Positions 9,849-20,330 of a DNA stretch of 64,000 bases are shown one piece after another. The notes beneath the pieces were generated by a model. It was not told where the DNA came from. It saw only the letters and a program-made list of their open reading frames with translations, and searched no databases. The translations under genes were made by a program, and so were the position numbers. Each line of letters opens with the position of its first letter. Position 1 is the stretch's first letter. Location: positions 682,001-746,000 of the forward strand of contig NZ_JAGPXE010000001.1 of the NCBI RefSeq assembly GCF_018070075.1. Reading direction: 5' to 3'. This DNA comes from Saccharopolyspora endophytica. GTDB taxonomy: Bacteria; Actinomycetota; Actinomycetes; Mycobacteriales; Pseudonocardiaceae.

Positions 9849-10446
9849 GTGACGACGGTCTTGATCTGCGATGACCGACGTAGCGTCCGGGAAGGGCTCA
9901 CTCGTGTGATGTCAGCTGTCCCCGGAGTGAGCCGGATCGATTGCGTCGCACATGGCGACGAGCTGTTGGCCCGTTTCTCGCGGCAGGCCGTGGACGTCGT
10001 GCTGGTGGGAACCCAGCGCGCCGTGCCCAACGGCGTCGAGGCCACGCGCCGGCTCGTCTCCGCGCATCCCCAAGCCAACGTGATCGTCTTCGGCGCCCCC
10101 GACGACGCGGCGAGCATCGCCGCGGCCATCGCCGGTGGTGCCCGCGGTTACCTCCGCTGGGACGCGTCCCCGGCCCGAACTCGTCGCGGCGCTGGCCCAC
10201 ACGCTGGCAAGCACCTCGGTGCCCGCACCGCGGCAACCGTCCGACCCCGGCGTGCAGCTCACGGAGCGCGAGCTCCAGGTGCTGCGCGGCATGAGCCAGG
10301 GCAAGAGCAACGGCCAGATCGGCCGCGAGCTCTACCTCTCCGAAGACACGGTCAAGACCCACGCGCGCCGGCTGTTCCGCAAGCTCGGCGTCCGCGACCG
10401 CGCTCAAGCGGTGGCGCACGGGTTCCGCCGCGGTCTCGTCGCCTGA
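9849..10446 (+). pseudogene. bldM: BldM-like response regulator, single-base frameshift
   Basis: Orphan LuxR-type response regulator of the BldM type, a Streptomyces developmental regulator. From GTG 9849 (VTTVLICDDRRSVREGL) the receiver reads to GGARGYLRWDAS, then the frame is lost; the C-terminal DNA-binding half (LTERELQVLRGMSQGKSNGQIGREL, SEDTVKTHARRLF) continues in the +1 frame to 10446. Removing one C from the CCCC run at 10168-10171 restores a 198-residue protein reading DAS-RPELVAAL, the expected BldM length. The usual phospho-acceptor Asp after the third strand is Gly (DVVLVGTQ), and the conserved Lys is replaced. It could be a sequencing error or a true mutation. Confidence 0.8.
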
Positions 10447-10943
10447 GCTGGTGACCAGGTGGCACCGGCACGGAGTTGGGGGACGCCGGTGACCGCCGGA
10501 CGAGAGTGCCTTCCGGTGAGCTGACGCTTCGGGAGTGGCTGTGGCTCGCATCGCACTCGTGCCCGCCGTGTTTCACGGCGACGCAGGGGATTCCGTGATG
10601 TGAGCCATAGCCGCCTCCGGTCGGCCCGGCTTCAGGTGCAGGCGGCGAGAACCTTCTCCACTCGGCCGTCGCCGCCGCCGAGCACCTTCACCGAGACGAT
10701 GTGAAGATCGTCTCCGACCGCTGTCCCACGCACCACGACGATGTCGGTGGCCTGGACAAACACCGCCGTCCACGGCTTCTGGTAGATGTGGATGGGTGAC
10801 GACGACGGCCCCCGACCCCCGGTCCCTGTTCTGCGAACGCCTCCAGCCCGGTACGGTGACCACGGCGCGGCGTGCGGTGCACGCGAAACACGCCGGGCAA
10901 ATCCGAATCGCTTGAACGCGTAACACCAGGGCTGCTGTCTGCG
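10447..10943. other. Intergenic region between bldM and sigD
   Basis: Roughly 500 bases. Apart from the short minus-strand frame at 10632-10763 described separately, I see no gene. No terminator or promoter could be assigned with confidence. Confidence 0.4.
10632..10763 (-). CDS. Possible small protein or gene remnant
   Basis: A minus-strand frame that reads like protein: starting at GTG 10763 it gives 43 residues including FVQATDIVVVRGTAVGDD and VKVLGGGDGRVEKVL before TGA. The same frame stays open upstream with an equally protein-like IHIYQKPWTAV segment but has no start codon there, so this may be the 3' remnant of a longer gene. No ribosome-binding site is seen and the family is not recognised. 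Confidence 0.25.
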   Translation of the reverse strand: MFVQATDIVVVRGTAVGDDLHIVSVKVLGGGDGRVEKVLAACT

Positions 10944-11516
10944 ATGACCAATGTGGGGGACGGGCTGGACGCTCTTGTAAGCGCCGCCGTCGACGGCGAT
11001 CGTCAGTCGATTGAGCGCTTGCTGGCCGAAATCCGTCCTTTGGTGGTGCGGTACTGCCGCGCCAGGGTCGGACGAAACGAGAGGTCGTTCGCGTCAGCGG
11101 ACGACGTCGCCCAGGAAGTGTGCTTGGCGGTGCTCACCGCGCTGCCCACGTACAAGGACCAGGGTCGTCCGTTCTTGGCGTTCGTGTACGGCATCGCCGC
11201 GCACAAGGTGGCTGATGCGCACCGTGCGTCAGCTCGCAACCGTTCAGAACCGGTCGCGGACATGCCGGACACCCCGGAGTCCGAGGCCGGTCCAGAGCAG
11301 CGGGCGATGCAGGGTGAGCTCTCGGGCAGGATGGCGCAGTTGCTCCAAATCCTCCCGGCCAAGCAGCGGGAAATCCTGCTGCTCCGGGTGGTAGTCGGGC
11401 TGTCGGCGGAGGAAACCGCCGAAGCGGTCGGCTCGACACCGGGCGCTGTGCGCGTAGCACAACATCGCGCACTGGCCCGGTTGCGGAAGACGCTGTCCGC
11501 GGAGGAGGTGGTCTGA
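10944..11516 (+). CDS. sigD: RNA polymerase sigma factor SigD (ECF family)
   Basis: A 190-residue ECF sigma factor. Region 2 is seen in DDVAQEVCLAVLTALPTY and FVYGIAAHKVADAHR, and region 4 in LPAKQREILLLRVVVGLSAEETA followed by the VRVAQHRALARLR recognition helix. I start at ATG 10944 (MTNVGDGLD) rather than the open frame from 10872, because homology starts there. The stop codon is immediately followed by the rsdA start with no gap, which fits a sigma and anti-sigma pair. In mycobacteria SigD controls ribosome and starvation-related genes; here its targets cannot be seen. Confidence 0.93.
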   Translation: MTNVGDGLDALVSAAVDGDRQSIERLLAEIRPLVVRYCRARVGRNERSFASADDVAQEVCLAVLTALPTYKDQGRPFLAFVYGIAAHKVADAHRASARNRSEPVADMPDTPESEAGPEQRAMQGELSGRMAQLLQILPAKQREILLLRVVVGLSAEETAEAVGSTPGAVRVAQHRALARLRKTLSAEEVV

Positions 11517-12584
11517 ATGGCTGAGCGGAAAGGGCCCGATGGGGAGCTGGGAGGCGAACCCGTCGAGGAATCCGCCCTGGAGCAGGACCGTTCGACCCAT
11601 GCAGACGAGCGGGACCTAGCTCCTGCTGAGGGATCCGCAGGCGAGGGAACGGAACTGAGCGACAACCACCGGGACTCCGGCTCAGACGAGTCCGAGACCT
11701 CCCGCGAAGAGGCCGGCGCCGAGGTGCTGACCTTCCGTCCGCGCGGTGACGCGGACGAGGAGCTCACCGACCTCGACGACTTCAGCGACGAACCGATCGA
11801 CCTGGCCGCGCTGCAGGAGGACGACGCCCTCCTCGACGCGCTGGGCGGAACCAACCCCGACGTGCCCGCGACGGCCGACGGCGGCCCCAGCCTGGAACAG
11901 CTGCTGGTGGCGTGGCGTCAGGACGTCGACTCGGCCCCGATCGGTGACCTGGTGGACACCGACACCGCCGTTGCGGCGATCGCCGAGGCCGGCCGGCCGC
12001 GCAGCTTCCTGCGCCGCAGGCACCTCGTCCCGGTGGCCACCGCGGCAGCGGTTCTGATGATCACCTTCACCGGCGTCGGCGTGGCCGCCCGGGACGCGCA
12101 GCCCGGCGACATGCTGTGGGGCGTGGCCCAGGTGCTCTACACCGATCACACGCGCGCGGTTCAGGCAGCCGCCTCGGCTCGCACGGATCTCGACACGGCC
12201 GAGAGCGAGGTCGAGCGGGGCAACCGGATGGCCGCCGAGGAGGCGCTGCGGTCGGCCAACCAGCACCTGGCCGACGTGGACAAGGAGCACGGTCTGTCCG
12301 AGCTCCGGGCCGCGCACGAGTCGCTGACCATGCGCATCGGTCAGGGCGAGAACGACTCCTCGCAGTCCTCGACGCCGACGACGACGCTGCCGCCGACGAC
12401 TCAGCCGTCCCCGTCGCAGCCGTTGCCGCCGCCCCCGGGCGTGCCGCCGACCGACAGCACCACCCCGCCGTCGAGCACCACCGGTCCGACCTCGCCGACC
12501 ACGTCGCCGAGCGAGACCAGCAGTTCGGAGAGCTCGTCCGGCGGATGGTTCTGGCCCAACCAACCCCAGACATCAACTCCCTGA
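11517..12584 (+). CDS. rsdA: Anti-sigma-D factor RsdA
   Basis: Membrane-anchored inhibitor of SigD. The 355-residue protein has an acidic cytoplasmic N-terminus (about 1-165; the short LDDFSDEPIDLAALQEDD motif resembles the SigD-binding segment), one transmembrane helix near residues 168-188 (VATAAAVLMITFTGVGVA), a helical extracytoplasmic part, and a low-complexity Ser/Thr/Pro tail from about 280 ending in WFWPNQPQ. ATG 11517 directly abuts the sigD stop, with GGAGGAGG just upstream inside sigD. Release of SigD by degradation is known for the mycobacterial homologue; the trigger here is unknown. Confidence 0.88.
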   Translation: MAERKGPDGELGGEPVEESALEQDRSTHADERDLAPAEGSAGEGTELSDNHRDSGSDESETSREEAGAEVLTFRPRGDADEELTDLDDFSDEPIDLAALQEDDALLDALGGTNPDVPATADGGPSLEQLLVAWRQDVDSAPIGDLVDTDTAVAAIAEAGRPRSFLRRRHLVPVATAAAVLMITFTGVGVAARDAQPGDMLWGVAQVLYTDHTRAVQAAASARTDLDTAESEVERGNRMAAEEALRSANQHLADVDKEHGLSELRAAHESLTMRIGQGENDSSQSSTPTTTLPPTTQPSPSQPLPPPPGVPPTDSTTPPSSTTGPTSPTTSPSETSSSESSSGGWFWPNQPQTSTP

Positions 12585-12594
12585 GGTAGCGAAT

Positions 12595-12628
12595 AAGGGG
12601 TTCCCGATCGAACGCGGGAACCCCTTTT
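12595..12628 (+). terminator. Terminator of sigD-rsdA
   Basis: The stem aaggggttcccg (12595-12606) pairs with 12615-12626 and is followed by a short T-run, 11 bases past the rsdA stop. Confidence 0.88.
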
Positions 12629-12639
12629 GCACGTCAGGC

Positions 12640-12815
12640 AAGCACCGAAGGTGCTTTCTCTTTGCCCCACCCTCGCAACCTGCACCGCCGGGGGTTCTTC
12701 AGCGGCTTCGTGGCGAGCACGCCGCGACGCCGTGTATTGGACATACATCAGGAGTGGCGCGCGGAGTCCACGGAGCCGCTCAGGTTCCCCTACCCGCACC
12801 GCCAAGCAAGATGAG
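12640..12815 (+). repeat. Multi-hairpin intergenic repeat, copy 1
   Basis: First of four copies of a structured element of about 180 bases. Order of parts: hairpin aagcacc-gaa-ggtgctt (12640-12656); an AACC...GGTT hairpin; a long stem, agcggcttcgtgg with ccacggagccgct, enclosing the conserved GTGTATTGGACATACATCAG; then the tail TACCCGCACCGC and AGCAAGATGAG. It lies between the rsdA terminator and the 3' end of the convergent DUF5319 gene. Confidence 0.85.
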
Positions 12816-12830
12816 TCTGGAATCAGAAGC

Positions 12831-13226
12831 TCAGAGAGCGCTTTCGCTCTCGGTCATTCCGTCTGCGTAGCCTCGGCAGTACTCCCAGGTGACGTACTGC
12901 CCTGGGTCCGGGTCGAAGGCCGGTTCGTGGGGGCGCATGCGGCCGTCGTGCAGGAGCTGGGAAAGGCTGGAGCGCAGCAGCTCCCAGTCGTGGTAGTGGC
13001 ACTCCCCGCAGTCCGCGCAGTCGACCACGATGCCCCGGACGCCCCTGGGCTCCAGGAGTGCCTGGTAGACGGCCAGGTCGGTCAGGTCGGCGAGCAGCTC
13101 GGCGCGCTCCTCGTCGCCGAGCGGCGGACCGTCCTCGGCGTCGTGGTCACCGAGTGCCATGCTCGGATCTTCCGGATCACCCGCGAACGGGTCTGGTGGC
13201 ATCGGATCGTGCGGCACGGCCCGCAC
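12831..13226 (-). CDS. DUF5319 family protein (Rv3412-like)
   Basis: A 131-residue soluble actinobacterial protein of unknown function. It has PPDPFAGDP near the N-terminus, a central VVDCADCGECHYHDWELLR stretch with a CxxCxxCH-like cluster that could bind metal, and the C-terminal YVTWEYCRGYADGM motif. The same family lies between rsdA and guaB2 in Mycobacterium, in the same opposite orientation, which supports the call. The start is uncertain: GTG 13226, or ATG 13202 giving MPPDPFAGD. Confidence 0.8.
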   Translation of the reverse strand: MRAVPHDPMPPDPFAGDPEDPSMALGDHDAEDGPPLGDEERAELLADLTDLAVYQALLEPRGVRGIVVDCADCGECHYHDWELLRSSLSQLLHDGRMRPHEPAFDPDPGQYVTWEYCRGYADGMTESESAL

Positions 13227-13447
13227 GGTACCGGGCGCATCGCCTGCGCGGGGCTCTCGGGGCGGGTTTCACACGCCTGCCACCACTGCCCGTGGTCTGG
13301 CGCACCCCTGCCGGGACGGGGCAACCGCGCCCTGACCTGTGGTCTCTATCATCTGGGGAATCCTCTATCCGGACACCGCGTTGCTATTCAGCACAGCTGA
13401 TGCGCAGGACGCGATCGCCGTGGTAATCCCAGCAAGCCGCACCTTGA

Positions 13448-15001
<1,554 letters not shown>

Positions 15002-15018
15002 GTTTTCTCGGGAACTCC

Positions 15019-15206
15019 GTGGCCGCTCTGCTCAGCGGTGCGGGTAGCAGAACCTGAGCGGCTCTCTGGACTGCGGGTGCCACTCCTGATGTATGTCCAA
15101 TACACGGCGGAGTGGCCGTCCTCGCCAGAGAGCCGCTGGCGAACCTGCGGCGGTGCCGGTTGCTCGGGTGGGGAACTGAGGAAGCGGCTTCGCCGCTTGC
15201 CTGACG
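15019..15206 (-). repeat. Multi-hairpin intergenic repeat, copy 2 (inverted)
   Basis: Same element as at 12640-12815 but on the minus strand. The first hairpin is aagcggc-gaa-gccgctt (15181-15197 as aagcggcttcgccgctt), and the long stem agcggctctctgg pairs perfectly with ccagagagccgct over 13 bases. It fills most of the guaB-guaB3 gap, so both genes read through or around it. Confidence 0.85.
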
Positions 15207-15315
15207 GTGTGAGTTCGGCCGTGCGCTGAGTGTGATCGTGGGACCCGGGCAGCGGGAGTTCCGGGCTTGCGGAGAGAATGTTTCGCTGGACATCCGCTGC
15301 TAGGAGGGACACACG

Positions 15316-16446
15316 GTGCGCGATCAGGTTGAGATCGGCATGGGCCGGACCGCCATGCGCGGCTACGACTTGGACGACGTCGAGATCGTGCCCTCGCGGC
15401 GCACCCGATCGTCCAAGGACGTGTCGCTGGCCTGGCAGATCGATGCCTACCGCTTCGACATCCCGGCGATCACGCATCCGACCGACGCGGTCGTCTCGCC
15501 CGCCTCGGCGGTGCGCATGGGCGAGCTCGGTGGTCTGGGCGTGCTCAACGCCGAGGGCCTGTGGGCCCGCCACACCGATGTCGAGGACAAGATCGCCGAC
15601 GTGGTCCGCCTCGCCGAGGAGAGCAGCGACCTGGAGGCGCCGATCGCGCGGCTGCAGGAGCTGCACGCCGCGCCGATCCGGCTGGACCTGCTCAGCGAGG
15701 CCCTCAGGCAGGTCAAGGACTCCGGTGTCACGGTCGCCGCTCGGGTCAGCCCGCAGCACGCCGAGGAGCTGACCCCCGACCTGCTGGCCGCCGGCGTCGA
15801 GATGCTGTTCGTGCAGGGCACGATCATCTCCGCCGAGCACGTGGCCCGCGACGGCGAGCCGCTGAACCTCAAGCGCTTCATCAACGAGCTGGACGTGCCG
15901 GTGGTGGCCGGTGGCGTCGGCGACTACCGGACCGCGATGCACCTGATGCGCACCGGTGCCGCCGGTGTGATCGTCGGATTCGGCCAGTCCCGCGCGGCCA
16001 CGACCACGCAGGTGCTGGGCATCGGCGTGCCGATGGCGACCGCGGTCGCCGACGCCGCCGCGGCCCGCCGCGACTACCTGGACGAGACCGGCGGTCGCTA
16101 CGTGCACGTCATCGCCGACGGCGCGCTGTCCTACTCCGGTGACATCGCCAAGGCCATCGCCTGCGGTGCCGACGCGGTGATGCTGGGCGAGGCGCTCAGC
16201 GAGTCCACCGAATCGCCCGCCCAGGGCTACTACTGGACCTCCGCCGCCGCGCACCCGAACCTGCCGCGCAGCGAGATCGTCGGCTTCGCCGGGACCGACG
16301 CGGATCTGGAGAAGATGCTGTTCGGTCCGAGCAGCGACCCGTACGGAACGCTGAACCTCATGGGCGGTCTGCGCCGCGCCATGGCCAAGACGGGCTACCG
16401 CGACCTCAAGGAGTTCCAGAAGGTCGGCCTGATGCTGCGCGGGTGA
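15316..16446 (+). CDS. guaB3: GuaB3 family IMP dehydrogenase-related protein
   Basis: A 376-residue IMPDH/GMPR-type barrel without CBS domains, the class found next to guaB in actinobacteria. It has RGYDLDDVEIVPSRRT at the N-terminus and the GAAGVIVGFGQSRAATTTQ loop where active IMP dehydrogenases carry the catalytic Cys; no Cys is present there. The phosphate-binding ADGALSYSGDIAKAIACGAD segment is intact. The role is therefore uncertain: regulatory, or a different reaction. Start GTG 15316 with an AGGAGGGA ribosome-binding site at 15302-15309. Confidence 0.9.
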   Translation: MRDQVEIGMGRTAMRGYDLDDVEIVPSRRTRSSKDVSLAWQIDAYRFDIPAITHPTDAVVSPASAVRMGELGGLGVLNAEGLWARHTDVEDKIADVVRLAEESSDLEAPIARLQELHAAPIRLDLLSEALRQVKDSGVTVAARVSPQHAEELTPDLLAAGVEMLFVQGTIISAEHVARDGEPLNLKRFINELDVPVVAGGVGDYRTAMHLMRTGAAGVIVGFGQSRAATTTQVLGIGVPMATAVADAAAARRDYLDETGGRYVHVIADGALSYSGDIAKAIACGADAVMLGEALSESTESPAQGYYWTSAAAHPNLPRSEIVGFAGTDADLEKMLFGPSSDPYGTLNLMGGLRRAMAKTGYRDLKEFQKVGLMLRG

Positions 16447-16528
16447 GGTGTTCTCGGCCCGAACCGCACCTCCCACACCCCGGAACAGGTCTAGCTACTG
16501 ATCAGTAGGTTCCTTTAGTCTGTCGCGC

Positions 16529-18229
16529 ATGGCACAACGTGGTGATGGCGGTACCGATTTCGACGTGGTGGTGATCGGTTCGGGCTTCGGCGGCAGCGTT
16601 GCCGCTCTGCGCCTGACCGAGAAGGGCTACCGGGTCGCGGTGCTCGAAGCGGGTCGCCGGTTCTCCGACGAGGAGCTGCCGAAGACCTCCTGGGACCTGC
16701 GCAAGTTCCTGTGGGCCCCGCAGCTGGGCTGCTTCGGCGTGCAGCGGATCCACATGCTCCGCGACGTGCTCATCCTCGCCGGTGCCGGCGTCGGCGGCGG
16801 ATCGCTGAACTACGCCAACACGCTATACCGGCCGCTCAAGCCCTTCTACCAGGACTCGCAGTGGGCGCACATCACCGACTGGGAGTCGGAGCTGGCGCCC
16901 TACTACGACCAGGCCACCAAGATGCTCGGCGTGGTCGAGCAGCCGTCGGAAACCCCGCACGACGTGGTGATGAAGCAGGTCGCCGCGGACATGGGCGTGG
17001 CCGACACCTTCCACGCGACCCCGGTCGGCGTGTACTTCAACGAACCCGGCCGCACCGACGGCGACCCCTACTTCGGCGGGGCGGGCCCGGCGCGCACCGG
17101 CTGCACCGAGTGCGGCGCCTGCATGACCGGCTGCCGGGTCGGGGCGAAGAACACGCTGGTCAAGAACTACCTGCACCTCGCGGAGCGGGCCGGAGCGGAG
17201 ATCTTCCCGCTCACCACGGTCAACCGGCTCGGCAAGGGCGCCGACGGGCGCTGGCGGATCGCCACCTCCCGCACCGGCGCGAAGCTCAACCGCAGGCCGA
17301 AGATCTTCAGCGCCGACCAGGTCGTGGTCGCCGCCGGCACCTGGGGCACCCAGAACCTGCTGCACGGCAGCGTCGACAGCGGTGACCTGCCGCGGCTGTC
17401 CAAGCGGCTGGGCAAGCTGACCCGCACCAACTCCGAGGCGATCATCGGCTCGCAGGTGAGCCAGGTCGACCCGGACCGCGACTTCTCCACCGGTGTTGCG
17501 ATCACCTCCTCGTTCCACCCCGACGAGGACACCCACATCGAGCCGGTCCGCTACACCAAGGGCGCCAACGCGATGGGGCTGCTGCAGATCCCCGCGACCA
17601 AGGGCGGCAACGGCTCGCGGTGGAAGCAGCTGGGGAGGTTCCTGCGCGAGAACCCGCTGCTGTCGCTGCGGATGCTCTCGGTGCGCAAGTGGAGCCAGCG
17701 CACCGTGATCCTGCTGGTCATGCAGAGCCTCGACAACTCGCTGACCACCAGCGTGAAGCGGATGTTCGGCAAGCGGTTCCTGACCTCCGAGCAGGGTCAC
17801 GGCGCGCCGAACCCGAGCTACATCCCGGCGGGGGAGCGCGCCAACGACCTGGTCGCCGACAAGATCGGCGGCATCGCGGGCGGCACCTGGGGCGAGATGT
17901 TCGACATCCCGCTGACCGCGCACTTCCTGGGCGGCTGCGCGATCGGCGACAGCCCGGAAACCGGCGTCATCGACCCGTACCACCGCGCGTGGTCCTACCC
18001 GACGCTGTCGATCGTGGACGGCTCGGCGGTCAGCGCGAACCTCGGCGTGAACCCGTCGCTGACGATCACCGCCCAGGCCGAGCGCGCTTTCTCCCTGTGG
18101 CCGAACAAGGGCGAGCCCGACACCCGCCCGGACCAGTCCCAGGGCTACCGGAAGATCGCCCCGGTCGAACCCAAGTCCCCGGCCGTCCCGCCGTCGGCCC
18201 CCGCAGCCCTCCGCCTCCCGATCATCTGA
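16529..18229 (+). CDS. choD: GMC-family FAD oxidoreductase, ChoD-like (putative cholesterol oxidase)
   Basis: A 566-residue flavoprotein. The FAD-binding VVIGSGFGGSVAALRLTEKG lies at residues 12-31, with the second nucleotide-contact strand VAVLEAGRRFSDEELP after it. The C-terminal HFLGGCAIG and VSANLGVNPSLTITAQAER segments carry the GMC active-site layout. A Cys cluster CTECGACMTGC near residue 193 has the spacing C-x2-C-x2-C-x3-C of a [4Fe-4S] site. It lies between guaB3 and guaA as in Mycobacterium (choD, Rv3409c). No secretion signal is seen, and true sterol oxidase activity is not proven for this subgroup. Confidence 0.8.
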   Translation: MAQRGDGGTDFDVVVIGSGFGGSVAALRLTEKGYRVAVLEAGRRFSDEELPKTSWDLRKFLWAPQLGCFGVQRIHMLRDVLILAGAGVGGGSLNYANTLYRPLKPFYQDSQWAHITDWESELAPYYDQATKMLGVVEQPSETPHDVVMKQVAADMGVADTFHATPVGVYFNEPGRTDGDPYFGGAGPARTGCTECGACMTGCRVGAKNTLVKNYLHLAERAGAEIFPLTTVNRLGKGADGRWRIATSRTGAKLNRRPKIFSADQVVVAAGTWGTQNLLHGSVDSGDLPRLSKRLGKLTRTNSEAIIGSQVSQVDPDRDFSTGVAITSSFHPDEDTHIEPVRYTKGANAMGLLQIPATKGGNGSRWKQLGRFLRENPLLSLRMLSVRKWSQRTVILLVMQSLDNSLTTSVKRMFGKRFLTSEQGHGAPNPSYIPAGERANDLVADKIGGIAGGTWGEMFDIPLTAHFLGGCAIGDSPETGVIDPYHRAWSYPTLSIVDGSAVSANLGVNPSLTITAQAERAFSLWPNKGEPDTRPDQSQGYRKIAPVEPKSPAVPPSAPAALRLPII

Positions 18230-18250
18230 CCTCACCCCACAACCGCCCGA

Positions 18251-18314
18251 TTTCAGTGGAAATCGGAGTTCTGGTTTCAGTGGAAGTCGGGGGCCTGGTT
18301 TTCCACTGAGATCG
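18251..18314. repeat. 24-bp-period repeat array (three units, last one inverted)
   Basis: Units tttcagtggaaatc at 18251 and tttcagtggaagtc at 18275 are followed by an opposite-orientation tttccactgagatc near 18300. It lies 21 bases past the choD stop and repeats the layout seen at 3212-3273: two direct units, then one inverted. Confidence 0.85.
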
Positions 18315-18479
18315 GGTGGCCTGGGGCGGGGTGCGGGCGACGCCGGAGGTGGCGGGGGTGTCGTTGTTCCGCGGTGCGTGGCGGGGAGGGCGCAAACCCT
18401 GGGTCGATGCGGTTGTGGCCTTCGTTACCTGCGACAATGACCGGACCGCACTGCGATGGCCAAGGAGGTCGGCGACCAC

Positions 18480-20066
<1,587 letters not shown>

Positions 20067-20070
20067 GCTG

Positions 20071-20106
20071 AAAAGGTCCCTCTGACCAGATCAGAGGGAC
20101 CTTTTT
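20071..20106 (+). terminator. Rho-independent terminator of guaA
   Basis: aaaaggtccctctga (20071-20085) pairs with tcagagggacctttt from 20091 and ends in a T-run, five bases past the guaA stop. Confidence 0.92.
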
Positions 20107-20127
20107 CGCGCAGCCCTGGGTTTTCGA

Positions 20128-20310
20128 TCAGGCGCATGCGGCGGAGCCGCGAGGCGTGATGACCACCCTCGCAGCTCGCACCGCCGCGGGTTCTGACACG
20201 TCTTCTCGGGAGGACAGCCGTAGCGCCGTGTATTGGGCATACATCAGTCTCGGATCCCGGAGCCAGAAGGCGTGTCAGGTTCCGCTACCCGCACCGCCTA
20301 GCAAGATGAG
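20128..20310 (+). repeat. Multi-hairpin intergenic repeat, copy 3
   Basis: Same family as 12640-12815. First hairpin gcggc-gga-gccgc (20138-20150), then the conserved CACCGCCGCGGGTT part, the long stem gacacgtcttct with agaaggcgtgtc around GTGTATTGGGCATACATC, and the tail CTACCCGCACCGC and AGCAAGATGAG. It lies between the guaA terminator and the 3' end of the convergent glucanase gene. Confidence 0.85.
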
Positions 20311-20330
20311 TGGTGAATCCACTCCCTGCC

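Noticed and set aside
12627..12830. Short frames with an AVYWTYIRSG-type peptide in the multi-hairpin repeats
   Set aside because: The similar peptides in copies 1 and 2 come from the repeat DNA itself; conservation follows base pairing rather than codon positions, and no start signals are consistent between copies.
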